A DNA stretch of 64,000 bases from JAXMCI01 sp046349435 (GTDB taxonomy: Bacteria > Pseudomonadota > Alphaproteobacteria > Dongiales > Dongiaceae): the NCBI GenBank assembly GCA_046349435.1, contig JAXMCI010000005.1, positions 62,001-126,000 on the forward strand, read 5' to 3'. Position numbers and translations under genes: made by a program. The first letter of the stretch is position 1; each line of letters begins with the position of its first letter. The notes beneath the pieces were generated by a model that saw only the letters and a program-made list of their open reading frames with translations, was not told the DNA's origin and searched no databases. Of this stretch, positions 25,428 to 33,936 are shown in pieces.

Positions 25428-26711
25428 ATGTCGGCGCTAGCGCAGGCGGCGGCGGTCGCCGCGACCGCGGACCCGGCGGCCGGTGCGGAGCCGCGCTGCC
25501 GCTTCTGCGGCGGCGCGCTGGTCACCTTCGTCGATCTCGGCATGTCGCCGCTCTGCGAGAGCTTCCTCGCGCCGGGGCAGCTCAACGCCATGGAGCCGTT
25601 CTATCCGCTGACGACGCGGCTGTGCCGCGACTGCCTGCTGGTACAGCTCCAGGAATATGTCGCGCCGGAGCGGATCTTCTCCGAGTACGCCTACTTCTCG
25701 GCCTTCTCCGATGCCTGGCTCGCCCATGCCCGGAGCTATGCCGCGGCCATGACCGACCGGCTGGGGCTGGGCAAGGGCAGCCGCGTCATCGAGATCGGCA
25801 GCAACGACGGCTATCTCCTGCAGTTCTTCCGCCAGCGCGGCATCCCGGTGCTCGGCATCGACCCGGCCGCCAACGTGGTCAAGGCGGCGCTGGCCCGCGG
25901 CGTGCCGACCATGGTGGCGTTCTTCGGCGCGGAGACCGCGCGCCGGCTCGCGGCGCGCGGCGAGCAGGCCGACCTGGTGGTCGCCAACAACGTCATGGCG
26001 CAGGTGCCCGACCTCAATTCCTTCGTCGCCGGCATCCCGCTGGTGCTGAAGCCGCGGGGCGTCTGCACGATCGAGTTCCCGCATCTGCTGCGGACCATGG
26101 CAGGCAACCAGTTCGACCAGATCTACCACGAGCACTTCTCCTACTTCTCGGCGATGACCGGCGAGCGGATCCTGGCGGCGCACGGGCTGCGGCTGTTCGA
26201 CGTCGAGGAGCTGTGGACCCATGGCGGCTCGCTGCGCCTGCATGCCTGCCACGCCGGCGACGACAGCCATCCGACCCGGCCGAGCGTCGCCGCGCTGATC
26301 GCCGCCGAGCGCGCCGCCGGCCTCGACCGGCTGGAGACCTACGCCGCCTTCGCCGACCGGGTGCGCGCGACCAAGCGCAACCTGCTCGCCTTCCTGATCG
26401 AGGCCCGCCGCGCCGGCCGGAGCGTGGCCGGCTACGGCGCGCCCGGCAAGGGCAACACGCTGCTCAACTACTGCGGCATCCGCACCGACCTGCTCGACTA
26501 CACGGTCGACCGCAATCCCTACAAGCACGGCCGGTTCCTGCCCGGCACGCACATCCCGGTCTACCCGACCGAGCGCATCGCGGAGACGCGGCCCGACTAC
26601 GTCCTGATCCTGCCCTGGAACCTGCGCGACGAGATCGTCGCCCAGCTCGCCTGCATCCGGGACTGGGGCGGCCGCTTCGTCATCCCGATCCCGGAGCTCG
26701 AGATTCTCTAG
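25428..26711 (+). CDS. zinc-binding sugar C-methyltransferase-like protein
   Basis: A 427-residue methyltransferase with three parts. An N-terminal zinc-binding region has paired Cys in CRFCG, later PLCESF and LCRDC. A SAM domain has VIEIGSNDGYLLQFF. A C-terminal domain has GYGAPGKGNTLLNYCGI. This is the Methyltransf_13/11/14 order of TylC3/NovU-type C-methyltransferases that act on dTDP- or CDP-sugars. The strong GGAGAGGTGGGA before ATG 25428 decides the start over GTG 25422. It fits a branched deoxysugar pathway with the flanking nucleotidyltransferase and SDR. Confidence 0.88.
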   Translation: MSALAQAAAVAATADPAAGAEPRCRFCGGALVTFVDLGMSPLCESFLAPGQLNAMEPFYPLTTRLCRDCLLVQLQEYVAPERIFSEYAYFSAFSDAWLAHARSYAAAMTDRLGLGKGSRVIEIGSNDGYLLQFFRQRGIPVLGIDPAANVVKAALARGVPTMVAFFGAETARRLAARGEQADLVVANNVMAQVPDLNSFVAGIPLVLKPRGVCTIEFPHLLRTMAGNQFDQIYHEHFSYFSAMTGERILAAHGLRLFDVEELWTHGGSLRLHACHAGDDSHPTRPSVAALIAAERAAGLDRLETYAAFADRVRATKRNLLAFLIEARRAGRSVAGYGAPGKGNTLLNYCGIRTDLLDYTVDRNPYKHGRFLPGTHIPVYPTERIAETRPDYVLILPWNLRDEIVAQLACIRDWGGRFVIPIPELEIL

Positions 26712-26727
26712 CGGCGGCGGGCCGGCC

Positions 26728-27372
26728 ATGCTCCCGTTGCTGCTGCCCGAGGGGCCGCTGCAGCTGCTCTGCCTCGGCGCCCACGCCGACGACATCGAGA
26801 TCGGCTGCGGCGGCACGGTGCTGCGGCTGATCGAGACGGTGCCCGGCCTCGCCGTCCGCTGGGTGGTGTTCAGCGCGGCCGGCCGGCGCGCCGAGGAGGC
26901 GCGGGCCAGCGCGCAGTCCTTCCTGGCCGGCAGCGCGGAGGCGCGCATCGAGCTGCTCGACTTCCGCGACGGCTACCTGCCCTTCGAGGGCGCGGCGGTC
27001 AAGGACCGCTTCGAGGCGCTGAAGCACGAGGTCCGGCCCTCGCTGATCCTGACGCACTGGACCGGCGACGCGCATCAGGATCACCGGCTGCTCGGCGAGC
27101 TCGCCCGCAACACCTTCCGCGACCACCTGATCCTCGAATACGAGATCCCGAAATATGACGGGGACCTCGGCCGGCCGGGCGTCTATGTGCCGATGACCCG
27201 GGCCCGGGCGGAGCGCAAGCTGGCGGAGATCGGCCGGCACTTCGCGAGCCAGCGCGGCCGCTCCTGGTTCACCGACGAGACCTTCCTGGCGCTGGCCCGG
27301 CTCCGCGGCATCGAATGCAACGCGCCCGAGGGCCTCGCCGAGGCCTTCCACTGCCGCAAGCTGGTGCTCTAG
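26728..27372 (+). CDS. PIG-L family deacetylase
   Basis: A 214-residue zinc-dependent LmbE/PIG-L deacetylase. The metal motif is AHADDIEIGCGG and the second His motif is HWTGDAHQDHR. Such enzymes remove N-acetyl groups from GlcNAc-containing glycans or small molecules. It follows the methyltransferase by 16 bases in the same operon and converges with the epimerase at 27386. Confidence 0.92.
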   Translation: MLPLLLPEGPLQLLCLGAHADDIEIGCGGTVLRLIETVPGLAVRWVVFSAAGRRAEEARASAQSFLAGSAEARIELLDFRDGYLPFEGAAVKDRFEALKHEVRPSLILTHWTGDAHQDHRLLGELARNTFRDHLILEYEIPKYDGDLGRPGVYVPMTRARAERKLAEIGRHFASQRGRSWFTDETFLALARLRGIECNAPEGLAEAFHCRKLVL

Positions 27373-27385
27373 ACAGGCTGGCCCC

Positions 27386-28432
27386 TCACGCCGCCGCGTC
27401 GGCGGTGCCGCGCCAGCGCAGCGCGGCGTCGAGCCGGCCGGTCGCCCGCAGCTGCTGCAGCTGCGCCAGGCGGGTGAAGGCGGGCTGGGCGAACACCGCC
27501 TCGCTCATGGCGATGCGCCGGAACAGCTCGTGCAGCTCGCGGGCGCCCTGCTCGGCGCCGAAGCGGCAGCGGAACGCCGGCAGCACCTGGCGGATGCGCG
27601 CGAAGGACACCCGGTAGCTGCGGTTGTCGGCGCCCGGCCGGCCGAAGGTGAGGCGGCATCCCGGGAAGGCCGCCGCGACGATCTCGGCGATCTCGCGGAC
27701 CCGGTAGTTCTGCGCGTCGTCGCCGACATTGAGGATGGCGCCGCGCACCGCCGCGGCGGGTGCCGCCAGCGCCAGCGCGATCGCCTCGCAGATGTCGCGG
27801 ACATGGACCAGCGGCCGCCACGGCGTGCCGTCGCTGGTCATCGCGATGGTCCGCCGCGTCCAGGCCAGCCCGGCGAGGTTGTTGAGCACGATGTCGAAGC
27901 GCATGCGCGGCGAGGCGCCGAAGGCGGTGGCGTTGCGCAGGAAGACCGGCGCGAACCGGTCGTCGGCGAGCGCGCCGACGTCGCGCTCGACCAGCAGCTT
28001 GCAGGCGGCGTAGGCGGTCTGCGGCGCGGTCGGCGAGGTCTCGTCGCGCGGGCTGCCGTCCGGCGCCGCGCCGTAGACGCTGCAGGAGGAGGTATAGACG
28101 AAGCGCCGCACGCCGGCCGCCTTGCAGGCGAGCGCCAGCCGCAGCGAGCCCTGGTGGTTGATCGCGTGAGTGATCGCCGGATCGTGCTCGCCGAGCGGGT
28201 CGTTGGAGAGCTCGGCCAGGTGCACCACCGCGTCGTACCCCGCGACGTCCTCCGGAACGATGTCGCGGATGTCCCGCGTCACGACCGGCGGCCGACGCCG
28301 GCCGTCCTCGTAGAGCCGGCCGTCGCGATAGAAGCCGGCGTCGAGGCCGCTGACCTCGAGGCCGCGCTCGGCGAGGCAGGGGGTGAGCACGCTGCCGATA
28401 TACCCGTCCGCGCCGGTGACCAGCACCTTCAT
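27386..28432 (-). CDS. NAD-dependent epimerase/dehydratase
   Basis: A 348-residue extended SDR. The N-terminal MKVLVTGADGYIGSVLTPCL is the dinucleotide-binding motif, with SSCSVYG and the active-site YAACK (TAYAACKLLVERD). It probably converts a nucleotide sugar for the exopolysaccharide. ATG 28432 follows AGGAGA and gives the canonical N-terminus; longer readings are shadows of the upstream gene. It shares the minus-strand unit with the membrane protein at 28470-30029. Confidence 0.88.
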   Translation of the reverse strand: MKVLVTGADGYIGSVLTPCLAERGLEVSGLDAGFYRDGRLYEDGRRRPPVVTRDIRDIVPEDVAGYDAVVHLAELSNDPLGEHDPAITHAINHQGSLRLALACKAAGVRRFVYTSSCSVYGAAPDGSPRDETSPTAPQTAYAACKLLVERDVGALADDRFAPVFLRNATAFGASPRMRFDIVLNNLAGLAWTRRTIAMTSDGTPWRPLVHVRDICEAIALALAAPAAAVRGAILNVGDDAQNYRVREIAEIVAAAFPGCRLTFGRPGADNRSYRVSFARIRQVLPAFRCRFGAEQGARELHELFRRIAMSEAVFAQPAFTRLAQLQQLRATGRLDAALRWRGTADAAA

Positions 28433-28469
28433 CTCTCGGTCTCCTGGTGGTTCGTCCATGCCGGGCCGC

Positions 28470-30029
28470 CTAGTCGGCCGGCTGGATCCTGAAGAGCCGG
28501 CCGCGGCCATTGGCGGTCGCGCCGACCGGTTGCAGCGACGGCGGCAGCCGCAGGTCGGAGTCGGGCTCGTCGACCAGCAGCAGGTACTGGTAGCCATGCC
28601 GGGTCGCGTTGGCGAGGAAACGGTCGAACTTGGCCTGCAGCTCGGCCGGCGGCGTGCCGGGCGGCGCATAGATGCCGGGCGGGCGGAACGACTCCTCGAC
28701 ATGGCGGTAGCGGATCGGCGCCGCGGCGTCGCCGGGGTAGCGGTAGAGGTTCGGCACCAGCGCCGAGCGCTCGGGAACGAACAGCGAGACGATCTCGTGC
28801 AGCGGCGGCAGGCTGAGATAGGCCTCGGTCCGGATGATGGTGGTCCCGGCCACCCGGCTGCCGGGCTCGACCAGGTGCGACAGGCGCAGCAGGTCGAGGA
28901 TCATCGCCTGGGACGAGCGCCACTGCACCGTGACGTGGGCGAGCTGTGCCGCCATCACCGCGGCGAACAGGCCCCAGAGCAGGGCCTGGAGGCGGGCGCT
29001 GCCGGCGCGCCATTCGAAGCTGACGATTGCGAGGATGGCCATCGGCACGATGACGCGGCGGTCGGCGCCGTAGCTCGACATCAGGATGTTCGGCATCGCG
29101 AGATAGAGCAGGCCGAGCAGGATCTCGGCGATCAGGAAGTCGCGGCGCAGCAGCGCCCAGCCGAGCGCCCAGGCGAGCCCGAGGGCGAGCAGCACCAGCC
29201 CGAGCAGCCCGGCCTCCAGCCACAGGTCGTAGCCGGGGAAGAGCACGACGAGGCCGGCGAGCTTGTCCCAGAGCGGCCGCCACTCCGGCGGGTTGCTGGC
29301 CTCGAGCGTCGGGCTGAGCAGGAAGAAGATCAGCGCCGCCGGGATGAGATGCAGCAGCGCGACGGCGGCCCGCGACACGATGCGTCGCCGCAGTGCCGGC
29401 TCGGCGCCGAGCAGATGCAGCTCATAGCCGAGCACGCAGACGGCGTAGATGCCGAGCGCGTAGAGATGCCCGAGATAGAGCGCGGTCGCCAGCACCGTGC
29501 CGACCAGCAGCCGCGGCACCGTGCGGTGGCGCCAGTGGATCCAGGCGGCGAGCGCGATGAGGGCCCAGCCCAGCGTCATCAGGAAGCCGAGGAAGCCCGA
29601 GGTGAAATATCGGTTGATCACCAGCACGCAGGCGAGCAGCGCGATCACCGAGTAGCGGCCATGCAGCGCGCGGTAGAGCAGCACGCAGCCGGCGGCCAGG
29701 CTGACGAAGGTCGCCCACACGGTCAGCCGGCCGATGGTGTGGATGTCGCAGAACGGCGCCAGCAGGTAGGCGAGGGAGTCGAGCGCGAGGTTCGGCTGGA
29801 AGTGCCAGAACAGCGAATAGTAGCTCGCGAGCTGCGGGTCGCTGGCGGCGTGCGACTCGATGAAGAAGCGGGCGAGGTTGTCGGGATAGTCGGCCAGCGG
29901 CGGCACCGGGGTGCCGAGGATCAGCCAGGCCGCGGCCCCGATCAGCAGCGCGAAGGCGATCGCCACGTCGCTGCCCTCGGAGAAGCCGACGCGCATCCCC
30001 GGACGCTCCACCAGGCTGCCGGCCTTCAT
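28470..30029 (-). CDS. polytopic membrane protein, possible GT-C glycosyltransferase
   Basis: A 519-residue protein with roughly eleven membrane segments and a C-terminal soluble domain of about 130 residues. Acidic residues close to the first external loop (PLADYPDNLARFF) are where GT-C enzymes keep catalytic acids, but no family signature is certain. It may transfer sugars from a lipid carrier in the periplasm. ATG 30029 has AAGGGAG at good spacing. A minus-strand sigma-54 site lies 36 bases upstream. Confidence 0.6.
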   Translation of the reverse strand: MKAGSLVERPGMRVGFSEGSDVAIAFALLIGAAAWLILGTPVPPLADYPDNLARFFIESHAASDPQLASYYSLFWHFQPNLALDSLAYLLAPFCDIHTIGRLTVWATFVSLAAGCVLLYRALHGRYSVIALLACVLVINRYFTSGFLGFLMTLGWALIALAAWIHWRHRTVPRLLVGTVLATALYLGHLYALGIYAVCVLGYELHLLGAEPALRRRIVSRAAVALLHLIPAALIFFLLSPTLEASNPPEWRPLWDKLAGLVVLFPGYDLWLEAGLLGLVLLALGLAWALGWALLRRDFLIAEILLGLLYLAMPNILMSSYGADRRVIVPMAILAIVSFEWRAGSARLQALLWGLFAAVMAAQLAHVTVQWRSSQAMILDLLRLSHLVEPGSRVAGTTIIRTEAYLSLPPLHEIVSLFVPERSALVPNLYRYPGDAAAPIRYRHVEESFRPPGIYAPPGTPPAELQAKFDRFLANATRHGYQYLLLVDEPDSDLRLPPSLQPVGATANGRGRLFRIQPAD

Positions 30030-30064
30030 CCCGCGTCTCCCTTCACCCGCACCGGAACGCTCAT

Positions 30065-30079
30065 GCAAGGACGGTGCCG
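30065..30079 (-). promoter_or_regulatory. sigma-54 promoter for the membrane protein/epimerase unit
   Basis: Minus-strand reading CGGCACCGTCCTTGC keeps GG and GC at -24/-12 with exact spacing. Its -12 C lies 36 bases before ATG 30029. Confidence 0.6.
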
Positions 30080-30125
30080 GGAACGGCGACGGCATCGCCG
30101 CGGGGGGCTGCGGGACAAGCCGGGC

Positions 30126-30140
30126 TGGCCCGGATCGTGC
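30126..30140 (+). promoter_or_regulatory. weak sigma-54-like site before a glycosyltransferase
   Basis: TGGCCCGGATCGTGC has the right spacing and keeps GG and GC but differs at two conserved positions. It ends 45 bases before GTG 30185 and is back to back with the stronger site at 30065. Confidence 0.35.
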
Positions 30141-30184
30141 GTGCCGGTCCCGCCGGATCCCATGACGCAAGCGCAGGTGAGGAC

Positions 30185-31318
30185 GTGGCGAGAATCCTGC
30201 TCCTGGTGCCGGGCTCGGTGCCGCAAGGGCCCGATCCGAAGGTCGCGGCCGGACTCCGGCCGCGCGTCGACTTCGTCGCGCTCGCCGACGCCATCCGGGC
30301 GATGCCGGGGCACGACGCGGAGTTCCTCGACTTCGACATGGTCGAGCGCGACTCCCGCCGGCCGGTCGCCCTGGCGCGGCGCTGGGCCGGGCTGCCGGCG
30401 GCGCTGGCGCTGGCCGCCTTCCTCGCGCGCCGGCGCTACGATGCCGTCTTCTCGGCCGGCGAGACGGCCGGCCTGCCGCTGGCGCTGCTGCTGAAGCTGT
30501 GCTGGCGCCGGCCCGCCCATGTCAACATCACCTACGATCTGACGTCGCCGAAGAAGCGGCCGCTTTACAGGTGGCTGCGCGTCCACCGGCAGACCGACAG
30601 CATCGTGGTCTATTGCCGGGCGCAGTATCGCTACGCCCGCGAGCGGCTCCGCATCCCGGCCGATCGCCTGGTGCTGGCCACTCTCGGTGTCGACAGCCGC
30701 TTCTACCGCCCGACGCCGGCGGCGCAGGCCGAGGGGCTGGCGGTCAGCGCCGCCGGCTGCGCCAACCGCGACTACGCCACGCTGGTGCGCGCGATGAGCG
30801 GCCTGGCGCAGGCTTCGGCCACGATCGTCGCCCAGGGCCATCCGGCCCGGCTCGGGCGGCGCTGCATCCCGGCCGTGCCGATCCCCGACAATGTCCGCTT
30901 CGTCGATTTCGAGTTCGGCGGGCTGAGCGAGCTCTACGGCCCGTCGGCCGCCGTCTGCATCCCGCTGCGCGGCGGCCCGTCGACCACCGGCATCACCACC
31001 CTGCTCGAGGCGATGGCGATGGCCAAGCCGGTGGTGATCACCGGCACCGAGGGCCTCCGGGAGTTCGTCGAGGAAGGCGAGACCGGCCTCACCGTCCCGC
31101 CCGGCGACGTCGAGGGCTGGCGCGCCGCGCTCGGGCGGCTCGCCGCCGACCCGGCGCTGTGCGAGCGGCTCGGCCGCAACGCCCGGCGCTGGGTCGAGCG
31201 GCATGCCACGCTGGAGCACTGGGTGGACGCGGTGGTGGACGCGCTCGAGGCCGCGCTGCGGCGGCGCGGCGCCCGCCGGCCGGCGCGGCGCGGCGCGGTC
31301 CTGGCGGCCGGCGACTAG
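30185..31318 (+). CDS. family 4-type glycosyltransferase
   Basis: A 377-residue GT-B glycosyltransferase. The N-terminus is MARILLLVPGSVPQGPDPK. The C-terminal donor-binding part has VCIPLRGGPSTTGITTLLEA and KPVVITGTEGLREFVEEGE, where the conserved Glu of GT4 enzymes is seen. GTG 30185 follows AGGTGAGG and is preferred; the frame continues upstream without support. It likely builds part of the exopolysaccharide repeat. Confidence 0.87.
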   Translation: MARILLLVPGSVPQGPDPKVAAGLRPRVDFVALADAIRAMPGHDAEFLDFDMVERDSRRPVALARRWAGLPAALALAAFLARRRYDAVFSAGETAGLPLALLLKLCWRRPAHVNITYDLTSPKKRPLYRWLRVHRQTDSIVVYCRAQYRYARERLRIPADRLVLATLGVDSRFYRPTPAAQAEGLAVSAAGCANRDYATLVRAMSGLAQASATIVAQGHPARLGRRCIPAVPIPDNVRFVDFEFGGLSELYGPSAAVCIPLRGGPSTTGITTLLEAMAMAKPVVITGTEGLREFVEEGETGLTVPPGDVEGWRAALGRLAADPALCERLGRNARRWVERHATLEHWVDAVVDALEAALRRRGARRPARRGAVLAAGD

Positions 31319-32456
31319 CTGCGCGGCGCTGCCGGCTCCGCCGGCGCCAGGGTCCGCCGGCCGCGGCCTGGCTCGTCCATTGCCTGGTGCAGCCGAGCCC
31401 GCCGACCGCGGCGATGGCGGCGGCGGAGAGGCGGTCGGCGGCCGCCGGCGTCACGTGATAGGCGTCGACATAGTCGTGCGCGGTGAGGGCGGGCATCTCG
31501 CCGTGGCGGATGACGTGCACGAAGGGATAGCGGCGCTCGAGCGCCTCGAGGAAGGCGAAGGCGCCAGCCTGCTTGGGCACCAGCGCGGGGATGCTGCCGA
31601 GCGGATTGTAGCCGCCCTCGACGATCGCCACCCGCGTGCCGGCGGCGCCGAGGCCGGCGACGAAATCCTCGAGCAGGCGCTCCATCGGCTGCATCGGCAG
31701 GGTGGCGCGCGCCCGCAGCGCGGCGAAGGCGAGCTCGCCCGGCAGCGGCGCGTCGAACGCCAGTCCGGGGATGCCGAGCGCCCCGCCGGCGCGCTGCAGC
31801 AGGGCGCGGAAGACGAAGCTGTAGCGCAGCTCGGGCAGCAGCCAGCCGATCAGCAGGTCGCGGCGCAGCGCCGCCGTCGACGGAGCCGGCAGCGCCGATT
31901 CCAGCTCCGCCACCGCGCCGCCGATCGCCCAGGGCGGCACCGGCGCATAGCGCGCCCATTCCGGCCGCGGCTCGGTCGCGAGGTCGAAGTCCGAGAGGTA
32001 GAGCAGCACCGTGCAGGGCCGCAGCGCGGCGATGCGGTCGCGATAGAGCACCATGTCCATCGGCGTCATGCCGGCCAGCGCATAGACCTGCAGCCGCGGG
32101 TCGCGGTGGAAGACCGGCCCGTAGATGACCTCGGTCTGGCTCGAGCCGACGGCGAGGAGCGGCACCGGCCGCTTGACGTCCATCATGCCCAGCGCCTCGT
32201 ACTTGATGACGCTGCCCTGGCGCCAGTCGATGTGCCGGTTGAGCACGGAGAAGTAGGCGGCCCAGGCGACCGGGTTGCCGAACAGCACGAGGCGCAGCGC
32301 GAGGACGCCGAGCAGCGCCGTGGCCGCGGTCCGCCAGGGCGGCGAGCGCAGCCGGCGGCGCACCAGCCACCAGGCGGCGGCGATCGCCGCCGCCTTGGCG
32401 CCGATCAGGCCCCAGAGCGCGGGGTCGAGCAGCGCGGCGACGCGATAGTCGGACAT
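31089..32456 (-). CDS. SGNH-like acetylation partner protein (3' end uncertain)
   Basis: An N-terminal membrane anchor is followed by a periplasmic SGNH-like domain: AVGSSQTEVIYGPVF resembles block I, and VDAYHVTP supplies the Asp-x-x-His of block V. It lies next to an MBOAT gene, as AlgJ/AlgX-like partners do, and likely completes O-acetylation of the polymer. The conserved part ends near 31380. The frame then runs Arg-rich and antisense through the end of the glycosyltransferase to 31089. One restored base would end it at 31315 (380 residues), a four-base overlap with the neighbour's stop. A sequence error or frameshift is therefore suspected. Confidence 0.7.
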   Translation of the reverse strand: MSDYRVAALLDPALWGLIGAKAAAIAAAWWLVRRRLRSPPWRTAATALLGVLALRLVLFGNPVAWAAYFSVLNRHIDWRQGSVIKYEALGMMDVKRPVPLLAVGSSQTEVIYGPVFHRDPRLQVYALAGMTPMDMVLYRDRIAALRPCTVLLYLSDFDLATEPRPEWARYAPVPPWAIGGAVAELESALPAPSTAALRRDLLIGWLLPELRYSFVFRALLQRAGGALGIPGLAFDAPLPGELAFAALRARATLPMQPMERLLEDFVAGLGAAGTRVAIVEGGYNPLGSIPALVPKQAGAFAFLEALERRYPFVHVIRHGEMPALTAHDYVDAYHVTPAAADRLSAAAIAAVGGLGCTRQWTSQAAAGGPWRRRSRQRRAASRRPPGPRRAAPAGGRRAAAARPRARPPPRPPSAPAWHAARPSAGRCGRAARTAPGRRRAARARRASPRRRRAGR

Positions 32457-32465
32457 CTCTGGTCC

Positions 32466-33898
32466 CTAGAAGCGGAAGTAGATGAACGCCGTCAGGCCGA
32501 AATTGCCGAAGGCCGGGATGCAGAAGGCCAGCGCCGCCGCGGTCGCCCAGCGGCCGGCCCGCGGCAGCGCCAGCGGCGCGATCTCGCCGTCGGGCCGGCG
32601 CAGGATCCGGTCGGCGAGCAGGGTGGCCGCGGCGAGCAGGGCGAGGATCGCGCAGTCCGGCCCCAGCCGGACCCAGGCGCCGGCGCCGGTGCGACGGCGA
32701 GCGCGCCCAGGAAGCGCCCGATCTGCGGCACCGAGCTCGCCCGGAAGATCAGCCAGCCGAAGCAGGTGAGGTGGAACATCGCCAGGATGGCGAGCAGGCG
32801 CAGCGCCGGCCCGCCCGCAGCGCTCGGGGCGCGGGCCGGCCAGAGCGGCGCCGCCAGCCGCTGCAGGACGAGCAGCGCGCCCTGGAAGGCGCCCCACAGC
32901 ACGAAGGTCCAGGCGGCGCCGTGCCACAGCCCGCCGAGCAGCATGGTGATCATCAGGTTGCGGCAGGTCCGGGCGGTGCCGCCGCGGTTGCCGCCGAGGC
33001 TGACATAGACGTAGTCGCGCAGCCAGGTGGACAGGCTGATGTGCCAGTTGCGCCAGAAGTCGCGCGGGCTGGTGACGAGGTAGGGATGCGCGAAGTTCGG
33101 CGGCAGCCGGAAGCCCAGCAGCCGGGCGACGCCGATGGCGATCGAGGAGTAGCCGCTGAAGTCGCCGAGGATCTGGAAGGCGAAGCCGTAGATGCCGAGC
33201 AGCGCCTCGGCGTCGGAGGTCGGGGCCGGCTCGGCGAAGATGGCGTTGACCATGCCGGAGAGGTTGTCGGCGACGACGATCTTGAGGAAGTAGCCGAGCA
33301 GGATCAGCCAGACGCCCTCGGCCAGCATCTCGGGACCGACCCGCCGCGGCGCGCCGAGCTGGGCCAGCACGGTGCGGGCGCGGATGATCGGGCCGGCCAC
33401 CAGGTCGGGGAAGAAGGCGACGAACAGCGCGTAGTCGAGCAGGTGGCGCTCCGGCCGGATCACCCCGCGATAGACGTCGATCGTGTAGCTCATCGACTTG
33501 AAGACGATGAAGGAGATGCCGACCGGCAGGATGATGTGCAGGGTCGGCCAGTCCGGGTCGTGGCCGAGCAGCCGGAGCACAGCGCCGGTATTGGCGACCA
33601 GGAAGTTGGCGTACTTGAAATAGCAGAGCAGCCCGAGGTCGCTGGCGATGCTGACCGCCAGCACGTACTTGCGGCGGCGCTCCGGGACGCGGCCCATCGC
33701 CAGCCCGCACGACCAGTCGACCACCGAGATGGCGACCAGCATGCCGCAGAAGCGCCAGTCCCAGGCGGCGTAGAAGATGTAGGAGGCGACCAGCAGCAGC
33801 CGGTTCTGCAGGCGGAATCCGCCCAGCCGGTCGGCGAGGCGGTAGCCCGCCAGCACGACGGCGAAGAACAGGACGAAGGTCCAGGAGTTGAACAGCAT
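32466..33898 (-). CDS. MBOAT O-acyltransferase (AlgI-like), frameshifted near 32691
   Basis: A membrane-bound O-acyltransferase that moves acyl groups across the membrane for polysaccharide acetylation. LPVGISFIVFKSMSYTIDVY, VAGPIIRA, RDFWRNWHISLSTWLRDYVY and the catalytic His in LGGLWHGAAWTF are seen. The frame is continuous from 33898 to about 32691 and then reads nonsense to 32492. One base missing at about 32691 restores a hydrophobic tail ending FIYFRF with a stop at 32466, for 477 residues, a normal length. Either the base is missing in the sequence or the gene is newly broken. It is followed nine bases later by its SGNH-like partner. Confidence 0.85.
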
Positions 33899-33936
33899 CG
33901 GCGCCTCCTGCCTGTCGGCGCGCTGGCGCCTCCGGC

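Noticed and set aside
23464..25440. A 658-residue fusion of the nucleotidyltransferase with a long C-terminal extension
   Set aside because: The extension is Arg-rich, overlaps the whole SDR gene in another frame and is better explained by one missing base near 24500.
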